NCBI RefSeq assembly: GCF_024397915.1
Contig: NZ_CP073347.1
Span: forward strand, 2,914,001-2,978,000
DNA: 64,000 bases
Direction: 5' to 3'
From: Marinobacterium rhizophilum
GTDB taxonomy: Bacteria > Pseudomonadota > Gammaproteobacteria > Pseudomonadales > Balneatricaceae
Part shown: piece by piece, positions 55,184 through 64,000 of the stretch
Layout of the letters: each line of letters begins with the position of its first letter
Position numbering within the stretch: the stretch's first letter is position 1
The notes under the pieces: model-generated
What the model was told of the DNA's origin: nothing
The model's input: only the letters and a program-made list of their open reading frames with translations
Database searches by the model: none
Program-made: the position numbers and the translations under genes

Positions 55184-55377
55184 CACCCGCAATCGAATAG
55201 GCGATCAGTATATCTCGAGTGTTTGCAGCGCTGCAAAATCGGCACTGCGGTACTGCGCAGTGGAAAACCCGCGAGCGGGCACTGCATTGACTTAACCTCG
55301 GCGCTCACCTTTTAAAATTCACTGTCGCCGCACCGGGCCGACAGATCCATGCGCCTATCCAGCAACAGGAAAACACC

Positions 55378-56175
55378 ATGTACAAAGCGCTGTTTTTATT
55401 GCTCCTGAGCCTGTTTACGACGCAGTACAGCGCCGCCAGTTTCGATCACAGTGACTGGGATCGGCTGCTCAAAACCCATGTGCTCGAACTGCAGAACGGG
55501 CGCGCCACGCAGCTCGACTACACGGCCGTGACACAGCAGCGGCCACAGCTTTCTGCTTACCTGGCACGCCTGTCGGATGTGCAGCAACCACAGTTTGACG
55601 CCTGGACCAAAGATGATCAGCTGGCCTTTCTGATCAATGCCTACAACGCCTGGACGGTCGAACTGATACTCGGTGCCTATCCCGACCTGGCGTCGATCAA
55701 GGAACTGGGCAGTCTGTTTCAGTCGCCCTGGAAAAAGGCCTTTGTGCCCTTACTCGGCGAGCAGCGGTCGCTGGACAACATTGAGCACGACCTTATTCGC
55801 GGCTCCCGCCGCTATCGGGACCCGCGCATTCACTTTGCCGTCAACTGCGCCAGCATCGGTTGCCCTGCGCTCAGAGCCGAAGCCTACAGTGGCAGCGCGC
55901 TAGAGCAGCAACTGGAACAGCAGACACGGCTGTTTTTACAGGACAGGAGTCGCAACCGCAGCACAGGACAGCGACTAGAGCTGTCGTCCATCTTCAAATG
56001 GTACGCAGAAGACTTTAGCGCCGGCTGGCGTGGTGCTGAATCCCTGGAGCAATTCCTGACACTCTATGCCGATGCACTGGGCTTGAACGAAACCCAGCTT
56101 CAGCACCTGCGCGCAGGTAACACCGATATCGACTTTCTGGACTACGACTGGAACCTGAACGATATTCAGCGCTGA
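55378..56175 (+). CDS. DUF547 exported protein
   Basis: A 265-residue protein with a signal peptide (about residues 1-20, MYKALFLLLLSLFTTQYSAA) and a DUF547 core: FLINAYNAWTVELIL, DNIEHDLIRG, DPRIHFAVNCASIGCPAL and SSIFKWYAEDFS. DUF547 proteins are secreted or periplasmic with unknown activity. It is a single gene. Confidence 0.87.
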   Translation: MYKALFLLLLSLFTTQYSAASFDHSDWDRLLKTHVLELQNGRATQLDYTAVTQQRPQLSAYLARLSDVQQPQFDAWTKDDQLAFLINAYNAWTVELILGAYPDLASIKELGSLFQSPWKKAFVPLLGEQRSLDNIEHDLIRGSRRYRDPRIHFAVNCASIGCPALRAEAYSGSALEQQLEQQTRLFLQDRSRNRSTGQRLELSSIFKWYAEDFSAGWRGAESLEQFLTLYADALGLNETQLQHLRAGNTDIDFLDYDWNLNDIQR

Positions 56176-56261
56176 GCATCTTTTAGCCTGGCAGGCTGGT
56201 ACCCTTGTAAAAATGATCCAGCCCCGCCTGCGCGCACGCCATATCCTGCAGAGGATGTTTC

Positions 56262-56555
56262 TACGACTGGCCTGGCAACGTACGGGAACTGCAGAACATG
56301 ATTGAACGCCTGGTCGTCACAGCCCCCGATACACTTATCCGCACCGACTCCCTGCCGGCAACCTTGCGGGCTGTCGACACCCAGGGACAGGAAGCAGACT
56401 CGGACCTGAAAACACTCACCGCACGTTTTGAACACAAGCTGGTGCGCGAAGCGGTGGAGCGTTTCGGCAATACCAGGGCCGCAGCCGCGCATTTGAAGAT
56501 AAGCCAGTCCTCGGTGGTGCGCCGGCTGCAGAAAAGCGAGCCGCCCCAGCAATAA
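56262..56555 (+). pseudogene. C-terminal remnant of a sigma-54-dependent (NtrC-type) activator
   Basis: The frame opens at the AAA+ domain's last motif, YDWPGNVRELQNMIERLVV, and ends with a Fis-type helix-turn-helix (RFGNTRAAAAHLKISQSSVVRRLQK). Everything upstream in the ATPase and sensor domains is missing, and an in-frame stop stands 46 bp before the homology. A residual 85-codon frame from the ATG at 56298 could still make a small DNA-binding peptide. Confidence 0.85.
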
Positions 56556-56860
56556 CGCCCGCAATGGCAACATTGCCCCAATCCCCTGCCTATATTCTGG
56601 AGGGTGCTATCGATCCGCCAGGTGTATCGATAGCACTCTTGATCACGGAGCCCGAAGTCCGGCGTCCTCGACGCATCGCCAGGTGCAAGCAAAGCCAGGC
56701 ACGACACCCACCGGTCAAAGACACGCCTGCGCACGCACCCGATAACTGAATCCCGGGTGCGCTTCGAATCAGGCGCCGAATCACGTAAAATGCGTGACCC
56801 ATCGTTCTTCCAGCAACTCAGGCCATGCCTGAGGGTTCAACCCAGGCCACGACTATCCCC
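56556..56860. other. Intergenic region upstream of mutS with a perfect hairpin
   Basis: GTGCTATCGAT (56604-56614) pairs perfectly with ATCGATAGCAC (56626-56636) around an 11-base loop; TCTT follows on the plus strand, so terminator function is weak. No gene is supported. The mutS promoter should lie in the right half. Confidence 0.5.
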
Positions 56861-59443
56861 ATGAGCATTCAGCCCGGCAATCTCGATCAGCACACACCCA
56901 TGATGCAGCAGTACCTTCGCCTGAAGGCCGATCATCCCGACCAGCTGCTGTTTTACCGTATGGGCGATTTTTACGAGCTGTTCCACGATGATGCCCGCAA
57001 AGCATCGGAGTTGCTGGGCATTTCCCTGACCGCCCGGGGCAAGTCCGGCGGCAATCCAATTCCCATGGCGGGTATTCCGTTCCACGCCGCCGACGGCTAT
57101 ATCGCCAAGATCGTGCGGGCCGGCGAGTCGGTGGCCATCTGCGAACAGGTCGGGGACCCGGCCACCACCAAGGGGCCGGTGGAGCGCAAGGTCATGCGCA
57201 TCGTCACCCCAGGCACCCTGACCGACGAATCGCTGCTGGACGAGCACCGGGATAACCTGATCGTGGCGCTGGAGCAGCGCGAATCCGAGATTGGCCTTGC
57301 AATTCTGGACATGAGCGCGGGACGCTTCAGCCTGATGCAGGTCGGCGATGACAACAGCCTGCAGGCGGAGCTCGAGCGCCTCAAGCCCGCCGAGGTGCTG
57401 TATAACGAAGAGAGCCCGCTGGCGACCCTGCTGGAAAAGCGCCCCGGCCAGCGCCCCCAGGCTGCGTGGAATTTTGAACTGGATACGGCCGAGCGCCTGC
57501 TGTGCCAGCAGTTCAACACCCATGACCTGTCCGGCTTCGGCTGCGACCACCTGCCGGTCGCCCTGGCCGCCGCGGGCTGCCTGCTGCAATACGCCCGCGA
57601 CACCCAGCGCGGTGCCCTGCCCCATATCCGTCGTATCCAGGTGGAGCAGCAAAACGACAGCGTGCTGCTGGACGCCGCCACAAGGCGCAATCTCGAGATC
57701 GACCTGAACCTGGCGGGCGGACGCGAGAACACCCTGGCGGCGGTTATGGATCAGGCTCGCACCCCCATGGGCAGCCGCATGCTGCGACGCTGGCTGAATC
57801 GTCCGCTGCGCTGTCGCAACACCCTGCTGGCGCGCCAGCAATCCATCCAGTGGTTGCAACAGGATTACCGTTACGAGGATATAGGCCCGCAGCTCAAGCA
57901 GATTGGCGATATCGAACGCATCCTGTCACGCATCGCCCTGCGCTCGGCCCGCCCGCGGGACCTGGAGCGGCTCAAGCACGCCCTGGCCATGCTGCCGGGC
58001 CTGCAACAGCAAATCCGCACCGACGACTGTGTCCACATCACGGAGCTGGGGCTGCAGATCAGCGAATTCCCGCAGCTGGCCGAGCTGCTGCAAGGTGCCA
58101 TCATCGACAACCCTCCGGTGGTGATCCGTGACGGCGGCGTCATCGCCGAAGGCTACGACAGCGAGCTGGATGAACTGCGTGCCATCAGCGAGAACGCCGG
58201 CGACTACCTGGTACAGATCGAGACCCGGGAGCGGGAAGCCACCGGTATCAGCACGCTCAAGGTCGGCTACAACCGGGTACACGGCTACTTTATCGAAACG
58301 TCCAAGGCCCAGGCCAAGGATGTGCCGGTGGACTATATCCGCCGCCAGACCCTGAAAAACGCCGAACGCTTTATCACCCCGGAGCTCAAAGAGTTCGAGG
58401 ACAAGGCCCTGAGCGCCAAGAGCCGTGCGCTGGCGCGGGAAAAGGGACTTTACGAGGAATTGATCGAAACCCTGGCCGCACAGCTGGCCCCGCTGCAGGA
58501 CTCGGCCGCCGCCATTGCCGAACTCGATGTACTGACCAACCTGGCCGAGCGTGCCCTGAGCCTGAACTTCTGCGCGCCGCAACTGGTGGAAGAGCCGGGT
58601 CTGCACATTGAAGGTGGCCGCCACCCGGTGGTGGAAGCGGTAATGGACGATCCTTTCGTCGCCAACGACCTGCAGCTGAATCCCGAACGCCGCATGCTGA
58701 TCATCACCGGCCCCAACATGGGCGGTAAATCCACCTATATGCGCCAGGCTGCACTGATCACGCTACTGGCCCATATCGGCAGCTATGTGCCGGCGGTATC
58801 GGCGCGCATCGGCATCGTCGATCGCATCTTTACCCGCATGGGCTCCTCGGATGACCTGGCGGGCGGGCGCTCCACCTTTATGGTCGAGATGACCGAAACG
58901 GCCAACATTCTACACAATGCCACACACCAGAGCCTGGTGCTGATGGACGAAGTGGGCCGGGGCACCAGCACCTTCGATGGCCTCTCGCTGGCCTGGGCCT
59001 GCGCGCGCCACCTGGCCGGCGAAGTCAAGGCCCTGACGCTGTTTGCGACCCACTACTTCGAACTCACCAGCATGCCGGAACAGTCTGCCGGGGTGTTCAA
59101 CGTGCACCTGACCGCGGTGGAACACAACGACCATATCGTCTTCATGCACGAGGTGCGCGAAGGCCCGGCCAGCCAGAGTTACGGCCTGCAGGTGGCGCAG
59201 CTGGCGGGCATCCCGCGCAAGGTGATTGCACAGGCACGCAATACCCTGATCAGCCTGGAAAAGGACTCACACCAGCTGCAGCAGCGCCAGACCCACAAGA
59301 ACGCCCCGGTTCAGAACGACATGTTCGCAGCGCCAGCACCCAACCCCGCTGTCGAGCGCCTGCAGACCCTGAATCCGGACGACCTCAGCCCGCGCGAGGC
59401 CCTGGAAATGCTCTACCAGCTCAGGACCCTCGCCGGCGCCTGA
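56861..59443 (+). CDS. mutS: DNA mismatch repair protein MutS
   Basis: MutS (860 residues) recognises mismatches. The N-terminal mismatch-binding domain begins HTPMMQQYLRLKADHP and has LLFYRMGDFYELFHDDA with the Phe-x-Glu motif. The C-terminal ATPase has Walker A GPNMGGKSTYMRQ and EVGRGTSTFDGLS. An ATG 12 codons upstream exists; the chosen one gives the normal N-terminus. It is followed by fdxA, as in Pseudomonas. Confidence 0.98.
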   Translation: MSIQPGNLDQHTPMMQQYLRLKADHPDQLLFYRMGDFYELFHDDARKASELLGISLTARGKSGGNPIPMAGIPFHAADGYIAKIVRAGESVAICEQVGDPATTKGPVERKVMRIVTPGTLTDESLLDEHRDNLIVALEQRESEIGLAILDMSAGRFSLMQVGDDNSLQAELERLKPAEVLYNEESPLATLLEKRPGQRPQAAWNFELDTAERLLCQQFNTHDLSGFGCDHLPVALAAAGCLLQYARDTQRGALPHIRRIQVEQQNDSVLLDAATRRNLEIDLNLAGGRENTLAAVMDQARTPMGSRMLRRWLNRPLRCRNTLLARQQSIQWLQQDYRYEDIGPQLKQIGDIERILSRIALRSARPRDLERLKHALAMLPGLQQQIRTDDCVHITELGLQISEFPQLAELLQGAIIDNPPVVIRDGGVIAEGYDSELDELRAISENAGDYLVQIETREREATGISTLKVGYNRVHGYFIETSKAQAKDVPVDYIRRQTLKNAERFITPELKEFEDKALSAKSRALAREKGLYEELIETLAAQLAPLQDSAAAIAELDVLTNLAERALSLNFCAPQLVEEPGLHIEGGRHPVVEAVMDDPFVANDLQLNPERRMLIITGPNMGGKSTYMRQAALITLLAHIGSYVPAVSARIGIVDRIFTRMGSSDDLAGGRSTFMVEMTETANILHNATHQSLVLMDEVGRGTSTFDGLSLAWACARHLAGEVKALTLFATHYFELTSMPEQSAGVFNVHLTAVEHNDHIVFMHEVREGPASQSYGLQVAQLAGIPRKVIAQARNTLISLEKDSHQLQQRQTHKNAPVQNDMFAAPAPNPAVERLQTLNPDDLSPREALEMLYQLRTLAGA

Positions 59444-59523
59444 ACCCACCCCCGATGCCGGGCGCAGGGGGTGATCTATACTGTCAGCCACCATCAGACC
59501 CATCAGCCACGGGAGGTCGAAGC

Positions 59524-59847
59524 ATGACTTTTGTCGTAACCGAGAACTGTATCAAGTGCAAATACACCGACTGCGTCGAGGTCTGCCCCGTCGACTGCTT
59601 TTACGAAGGCCCCAACTTTCTGGTGATACATCCGGATGAGTGCATCGACTGCGGGCTGTGCGAGCCCGAATGCCCCGCCGATGCGATTCTGCAGGATGAC
59701 GACCTCAGCGATGAGCAGCAGGTCTATGTGGAGCTGAACGCGGATCTGGCGGAAATCTGGCCCAACATATCGCTCAAGAAAGCGGCACCGGACGATGCCG
59801 ATGACTGGAACGGCAAGCCCGACAAGCTGAAACTGCTGGAGCGCTAA
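59524..59847 (+). CDS. fdxA: 7Fe-8S ferredoxin
   Basis: A 107-residue ferredoxin with the cysteine sets CIKCKYTDCVEVCP and CIDCGLCEPECP for one [3Fe-4S] and one [4Fe-4S] cluster, and the conserved C-terminal EIWPNISLKKAAP. GGGAGGT stands before the ATG. It lies 80 bp after mutS, converging on rpoS, with a bidirectional terminator and a repeat between them. Confidence 0.97.
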   Translation: MTFVVTENCIKCKYTDCVEVCPVDCFYEGPNFLVIHPDECIDCGLCEPECPADAILQDDDLSDEQQVYVELNADLAEIWPNISLKKAAPDDADDWNGKPDKLKLLER

Positions 59848-59871
59848 CCGCATCCAGGCCTGGTTTCAGAC

Positions 59872-59915
59872 GCAAAAAAGCGGGAATGAAACTGAGTTCA
59901 TTTCCCGCTTTTTTA
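59872..59915. terminator. Bidirectional intrinsic terminator between fdxA and rpoS
   Basis: AAAAAAGCGGGAATGAA and TTCATTTCCCGCTTTTTT form a long stem with A- and T-runs on the two sides, so it can end transcription from fdxA rightward and from rpoS leftward. Confidence 0.9.
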
Positions 59916-59943
59916 TGCCCCGGCGCTTTCCGCCTGAAGCCTG

Positions 59944-59999
59944 GCTCTTGCCCCTTGCCCCTTGCCCCTTCAACCTTGGACCTTGGACCTTGCCCCTTA
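59944..59999 (-). repeat. Heptamer-type purine-rich repeat at the 3' end of rpoS
   Basis: On the minus strand, beginning in the rpoS stop codon, the sequence runs through units of AAGGGGC and AAGGTCC (about seven copies). The units resemble those at 12338-12360 and 42945-42980. The regular 7-base period suggests slippage. Confidence 0.65.
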
Positions 60000-61031
60000 T
60001 TTCAGCAGGTCCTCACCGGTCAGGCCGTTCTTCTCGACGATCTCGCGCAGCTTGCGCAGCGCCTCGACCTGTATCTGCCGCACGCGTTCGCGGGTCAGAC
60101 CAATTTCGCTACCCACCTCTTCCAGCGTACTCATTTCGTAGCCGCGCAGGCCGAAGCGACGCGACAGCACTTCCGCATGCTTGTCGGGCAGTGCATTGAG
60201 CCACTTCTCGAGGTTGCCGCTGATATTGGTGCTCTGCAGCAGGCTCGCAGGGTCCGAGTTTTCCTGGTCGGGAATGGTATCGAGCAAGGACTTGTCGTAA
60301 TCCTTACCTACCGGGATATCGACGGAGCTGATGCGCTCGTTGAGGCCAAGCATCCGTTCCACGGTTTCGACCGGCTTGTCGACCTTGGCGGCAATTTCCT
60401 CCGCCGAGGGCTCGTGATCCAGCTTCTGGGCGAGCTCCCGTGCCACCCGCAGATAAACATTGAGCTCCTTGACCACATGAATGGGCAGACGGATGGTACG
60501 CGTCTGGTTCATGATGGCGCGCTCGATGGTCTGACGAATCCACCAGGTCGCATAGGTCGAAAAGCGGAAGCCGCGCTCGGGATCGAACTTTTCCACCGCC
60601 CGGATCAGCCCTAGGTTGCCTTCCTCAATCAGATCCAGCAAGGAGAGGCCACGGTTCAGATAACGCCGGGCGATCTTGACCACCAGCCGCAGGTTACTTT
60701 CGATCATGCGCTTGCGGGATTTTTCACACCCCTTGAGCGCAAGACGGGAAAAGTAGACCTCTTCCTCCGCCGTCAAAAGTGGCGAGAAGCCGATTTCATT
60801 GAGATACAGCTGAGTCGCATCCAGCGACTTGGCATTCATCAGGTCCTTGTGTGCGAGACTTCCACGCCCGCGCCCACTGTTCAGAAATTCGGGTTCCTTG
60901 TCGTCACCGCTATCCGCCGACACCTGGGTGTCATTGGTATCCGCGTCGTCGTCGCTGGAATCGTCGCTTTCAAAACCCCGCTCAAAAACGTCTTCAGGCA
61001 CGTCATAATCCTTGTTATTAACGTTTTCCAT
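59997..61031 (-). CDS. rpoS: RNA polymerase sigma factor RpoS
   Basis: This stationary-phase/general stress sigma factor has 344 residues. An acidic N-terminus (SDDSSDDDADTND) is followed by region 1.2 (DATQLYLNEIGFSPLLT), region 2 (LIEEGNLGLIRAVEKFDPER and FSTYATWWIRQTIERA), region 3 and the region 4 helix-turn-helix (STLEEVGSEIGLTRERVRQI). It lies 47 bp after nlpD, within which the main rpoS promoter usually lies. Confidence 0.98.
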   Translation of the reverse strand: MENVNNKDYDVPEDVFERGFESDDSSDDDADTNDTQVSADSGDDKEPEFLNSGRGRGSLAHKDLMNAKSLDATQLYLNEIGFSPLLTAEEEVYFSRLALKGCEKSRKRMIESNLRLVVKIARRYLNRGLSLLDLIEEGNLGLIRAVEKFDPERGFRFSTYATWWIRQTIERAIMNQTRTIRLPIHVVKELNVYLRVARELAQKLDHEPSAEEIAAKVDKPVETVERMLGLNERISSVDIPVGKDYDKSLLDTIPDQENSDPASLLQSTNISGNLEKWLNALPDKHAEVLSRRFGLRGYEMSTLEEVGSEIGLTRERVRQIQVEALRKLREIVEKNGLTGEDLLK

Positions 61032-61078
61032 ACACCCAACCCCACTGCCGGACAGGCACTGATGTTTCTTATTATGTA

Positions 61079-61921
61079 TTAACGCTTGGGCAGATAACGC
61101 AACGGATCTACGGGCTGTCCATCCCGTCGTATTTCAAAATGGAGCATATCCCTGGCAGCTCCGCTGCTACCTACCTCGGCTATTTTGTCACCGCCATTAA
61201 CCATATCATTTTCTTTGACGAATACGCGACTGTTATGCGCATAGGCACTCAGGAACTCCTGATTGTGATTTATGATCACCAGAATGCCGTAGCCACGCAA
61301 ACCATCGCCGGCATAGACCACCCGTCCGGATCCCGCGGCAACCACCGGGTCACCCGCCTTGCCGGCGATATTGATGCCCTTGGTTGCGGTGCTCGAAAAG
61401 CCGTTCAGCAGCGGGCCCTGTGCCGGCCAGCGCCATGTCAGGCGATCTGAAGGCACCGCTGGCGGCTTTATCGGTGCTTTCACGCTCAGGGTCGGCTCAG
61501 GCGGTTTAACGGACGCGGGGGCTGTGCTGCTGTTGCCCGCGGTCGTGCCGGCGCCGACGTCCTTGCCCGCCAGAGGCTTGACGACCAGGGGCAGACCAGG
61601 CCTCACCGGTGACGTTTTGGTGACAGCCGTAGGCTTTGTCTGCAAACGCAGCGTCTGCCCAACATAGATGAGATAACGGGAATCGATATTGTTGAGGCGG
61701 GCCAGCTCCCGGTAATCCAGGCTGTAGCGCCAGGCGATGGAATAGAGGGTATCCCCCTTGCGCACCGTATAGGTACCGGACTCCGGCAAAGGGCGGCTGT
61801 TGCTATTGCCGTTGCTACTATTGATGGAACGCTCTGCCACCGGCGCATAGCCGCCGCTACAGGCCGCAAGCCCGAACAGGACAATCAGAACAAGAACGCG
61901 CTTTACCACCCCCTGCGCCAC
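61079..61921 (-). CDS. nlpD: Lipoprotein NlpD (amidase activator)
   Basis: A 280-residue outer-membrane lipoprotein with signal peptide and lipobox LAAC (Cys21), a LysM domain (about 48-92, GTYTVRKGDTLYSIAWRYSL) and a C-terminal LytM/M23 domain (about 165-280). The M23 zinc ligands are degenerate (KGINI in place of HxGxD, LHFEIR in place of HxH), as expected of activators of cell-division amidases. It is located upstream of rpoS in the usual order. Confidence 0.95.
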   Translation of the reverse strand: MAQGVVKRVLVLIVLFGLAACSGGYAPVAERSINSSNGNSNSRPLPESGTYTVRKGDTLYSIAWRYSLDYRELARLNNIDSRYLIYVGQTLRLQTKPTAVTKTSPVRPGLPLVVKPLAGKDVGAGTTAGNSSTAPASVKPPEPTLSVKAPIKPPAVPSDRLTWRWPAQGPLLNGFSSTATKGINIAGKAGDPVVAAGSGRVVYAGDGLRGYGILVIINHNQEFLSAYAHNSRVFVKENDMVNGGDKIAEVGSSGAARDMLHFEIRRDGQPVDPLRYLPKR

Positions 61922-61938
61922 GGTCAGCTCCTACCCGC

Positions 61939-62880
61939 TCACAGCCGGTTTGCCCGGCCAATTCGATCCATCAGCACCACCAGCACGACGCCCAGCAGCA
62001 TCAGGCCCAGCGCAGCAGCCAGCGACGGATCCTGCCCGGTCAGCATGCGGAAGCTGTCGGGCATGACATTTTCCTGCACCAGCGGCACTTCACCGCCGTG
62101 GCGGTTGATTGCATAGGCCGTGGTATATTTCCAGGGCCATACCTTGCCCAGTGACCCCAGCATAAAGCCCCCCAGCAACGCCAGGGTGGTCGCCCGGTGA
62201 TGGCAAAAGGCCCAGTCCAGCACGCGGGAAAACGCCAGCAGGCCAAGGGCGCAACCGGCGCCAAACAGCCCCAGCGTGGCGAACTCCAGCCCCTGAATGG
62301 CCAGCATGATGGGGGTATACATCCCCAGTAGCAGCAGAATGAAACTGCCGGAAATGCCCGGCAAGATCATGGCGCAGATCGCGATCATGCCGCTGAAAAA
62401 CACGAACAGTGAAGTGGCCTCAAGCGCGGAAGGCGTCACCTGGGTAATGGCATAGGCGACAACGGCGCCTGTCGCAAAAGCCACCAGTACGCTGCTGTGC
62501 CACTCGGGCACCGTGCGGCACAGGCTCCACATCGATGCGACGATCAGGCCAAAGAAGAAGGACCAGAGCAACGGTGCCTGGGTCTCCAGCAGGAACAACA
62601 CCAGGTGCGACAGGCTCAGCAGACTCAGCAGAATACCGCCGAGCAGCACCAGCAAAAAGGTGCCGTTTACATGCCGCCAGGCCGCCATCGGCCCCTGGGT
62701 GAACAGCAGGCGCAACGCCGCAATGTCAAAGCTGCGCAGTGAGTGGATAAGTTCTTCGTAAATACCGGTAATGAAGGCGATGGTCCCGCCGGATACACCC
62801 GGAACGGCATCAGCCGCTCCCATCAACATTCCCTTTACGGCCAGCAACAGGTATTGGAACCCATTACGCGACTGCTTCAT
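61939..62880 (-). CDS. DUF368 integral membrane protein
   Basis: A 313-residue membrane protein with about nine to ten helices and the DUF368 motif GMLMGAADAVPGVSGGTIAF, repeated as AICAMILPGISGSFILLLLG. Recent work links DUF368 members to recycling of polyprenyl phosphate lipid carriers, which would suit its place beside envelope gene nlpD; that role is not shown by this sequence. It lies 17 bp upstream of nlpD and 10 bp after pcm. Confidence 0.9.
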   Translation of the reverse strand: MKQSRNGFQYLLLAVKGMLMGAADAVPGVSGGTIAFITGIYEELIHSLRSFDIAALRLLFTQGPMAAWRHVNGTFLLVLLGGILLSLLSLSHLVLFLLETQAPLLWSFFFGLIVASMWSLCRTVPEWHSSVLVAFATGAVVAYAITQVTPSALEATSLFVFFSGMIAICAMILPGISGSFILLLLGMYTPIMLAIQGLEFATLGLFGAGCALGLLAFSRVLDWAFCHHRATTLALLGGFMLGSLGKVWPWKYTTAYAINRHGGEVPLVQENVMPDSFRMLTGQDPSLAAALGLMLLGVVLVVLMDRIGRANRL

Positions 62881-62890
62881 GCTTGCTTCC

Positions 62891-63559
62891 TTAACGAATA
62901 GTGCCACTTACCAGGGGAACGAATTTCACCGCCAGCAATTCCTGAGTTTCAAACTGGGTCTCGCCGGTGCGGCGGATGCGTTTTAGCTTCTGCCCGCCAC
63001 TCCCCCCGACCGGAATAACCAGCCGGCCACCGACAGCCAGCTGCGCAAGCAGCTCATCGGGAACGCTTTCCGGCGCCGCCGTAACCAGAATGCCATCGAA
63101 AGGCGCCTGGGCCGGCCAGCCCATGCCGCCGTCACTGTGACGCAGCTGGGCATTGTGCAGTTTCAGCAGGCTCATGCGCTTGCGGGCTTTTTCCTGCAAG
63201 GGCCGGATCCGCTCCAGGCTGTAAACATGCCCCACCAGCGGCGCCAGCACCGCCGTCTGGTAGCCCGAACCCGTGCCCACTTCCAGCACCTTTTCACAGG
63301 GACCATCCTCGAGCAGCAGCTCGGTCATGCGCGCCACTATATAGGGCTGGGAAATCGTCTGGTTGAAACCAATGGGCAGCGCCGTATCTTCATAAGCACG
63401 GTGCGCCAGGGCTTCATCGATAAAAATGTGCCGCGGCGTGTCCCGAATAACATCCAGCACCGCCTCGTTGGCAATGCCCTGCTCGCGCAGGCGCTGGATC
63501 AGGCGTTCGCGGGTCCGCCTGGAGGTCATGCCGATACCCTGCAGGTTTACATCACTCAC
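62891..63559 (-). CDS. pcm: Protein-L-isoaspartate O-methyltransferase
   Basis: A 222-residue SAM-dependent enzyme that repairs isoaspartyl residues in damaged proteins. Motifs are the PIMT loop FNQTISQPYIVARMTELL, the SAM-binding VLEVGTGSGYQTAVLAPL and GILVTAAPESVPDELL. Its ATG overlaps the surE stop by 4 bp. This is the standard stationary-phase surE-pcm pair. Confidence 0.97.
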   Translation of the reverse strand: MSDVNLQGIGMTSRRTRERLIQRLREQGIANEAVLDVIRDTPRHIFIDEALAHRAYEDTALPIGFNQTISQPYIVARMTELLLEDGPCEKVLEVGTGSGYQTAVLAPLVGHVYSLERIRPLQEKARKRMSLLKLHNAQLRHSDGGMGWPAQAPFDGILVTAAPESVPDELLAQLAVGGRLVIPVGGSGGQKLKRIRRTGETQFETQELLAVKFVPLVSGTIR

Positions 63560-64000
63560 TGCGACTCCTCTAACCAGCTGGCCAGGGCATCCATGCCGGC
63601 ATACTGAGTCATGTCGATCTGAATCGGGGTAATGGAAACAAAGCCCTGCTCAACGGCATAGAAGTCTGTGCCAGGCTCGCGATCCGCAACCTGACCCGCG
63701 CCCGCAACCCAGTAACGGGTACAACCACGCGGGTCAACCGATGCCACAGGACCGCTGGCCATTTCACGGTGACCCAGGCGCGTCACGTGCACACCCTTGA
63801 TCTCGCCCATGGCCAGGTCCGGCACATTGACATTCAGTACCGTGCGCGGCGCCAGGTTCAGATCCTGGATGTCACGCACCAGGTTGGCGACCACCTCGGC
63901 TGCGGTGGCGTAATGCTCCGGCTGGTGCCCGGCCAGGGACACCGCTATGGGCGGCAGCGACATCGATCGCCCTTCGGTGGCCGCCGCAACGGTACCGGAA
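63556..64000 (-). CDS. surE: 5'/3'-nucleotidase SurE (5' end outside window)
   Basis: About 147 C-terminal codons of SurE are present, starting SGTVAAATEGRSMSLPPIAV and including VLNVNVPDL, RGCTRYWVAG and TDFYAVEQGFVSITPI. The metal-binding N-terminal domain lies beyond the right edge; the full protein would be about 250 residues. It overlaps pcm by 4 bp. Confidence 0.96.
   Translation of the reverse strand, partial: SGTVAAATEGRSMSLPPIAVSLAGHQPEHYATAAEVVANLVRDIQDLNLAPRTVLNVNVPDLAMGEIKGVHVTRLGHREMASGPVASVDPRGCTRYWVAGAGQVADREPGTDFYAVEQGFVSITPIQIDMTQYAGMDALASWLEESQ

Overview
The window looks like chromosome of a GC-rich marine gammaproteobacterium, probably an Oceanospirillales member near Marinobacterium. 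The evidence is gene order and protein style only; no database was searched. The right end carries the gammaproteobacterial block recA / pncC (cinA-like) / mutS / fdxA / rpoS / nlpD / (DUF368) / pcm / surE. The rest is mostly a catabolic landscape for N-methylated amino acids, one-carbon units, glycine and serine, broken up by accessory DNA. Both edges cut genes: folD on the left and surE on the right.

Left arm (1-11.7 kb, all minus strand). A taurine-type ABC importer (tauABC-like) is followed by two dimethylglycine/sarcosine dehydrogenase-like flavoproteins, each with a C-terminal folate domain, then etfBA, purU and folD. Together these would import a small N-methylated compound, demethylate it onto tetrahydrofolate, pass electrons to ETF, and oxidise the C1 unit to formate. 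A strong terminator separates the second flavoprotein gene from the first.

Sulfatase region (12.5-23.2 kb). A formylglycine-generating enzyme, a Cys-type sulfatase and a tripartite tricarboxylate transporter (tctCAB) are read leftward, next to a mannitol-dehydrogenase-family oxidoreductase. An IclR regulator and a second Cys-type sulfatase are read rightward. The sulfatase-tctCAB stretch is visibly AT-rich and looks acquired. Neither sulfatase has a signal peptide, so the likely picture is import of an intact anionic sulfate ester and hydrolysis in the cytoplasm.

Serine/glycine module (23.9-29.1 kb): an XRE-cupin regulator, L-serine dehydratase, serine hydroxymethyltransferase, a GlcG-like protein and a class V aminotransferase. 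It adjoins a decayed region (29.3-31.9 kb) where a headless LacI-type regulator and a headless ProV ATPase meet at one deletion scar, followed by an intact but orphaned ProW-like permease.

Middle (31.9-42 kb): a PHP-like protein, a YebC/YeeN protein, several membrane or unknown proteins, a LysR regulator divergent from a flavin oxidoreductase plus cupin, a GlxA-type AraC regulator, a GFA protein with a 221-bp tandem duplication of its 3' end, and a Sel1-repeat protein.

Sarcosine operon (42-49.6 kb, minus strand): glyA-soxB-soxD-soxA-soxG-purU, the classical heterotetrameric sarcosine oxidase arrangement. Sarcosine is converted to glycine, glycine plus methylene-THF to serine, and surplus C1 to formate. 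With the first arm and the serine module this gives a route from N-methylated glycines to pyruvate. glyA, purU and the demethylating flavoproteins are each present twice.

Right arm (50-64 kb): a DMT exporter divergent from an Lrp regulator, MAPEG, a HAD phosphatase, recA with a LexA box and terminator, pncC, TetR, DUF547, a regulator remnant, mutS, fdxA, rpoS, nlpD, DUF368, pcm and surE. No rRNA, tRNA, CRISPR array or complete insertion sequence was recognised.
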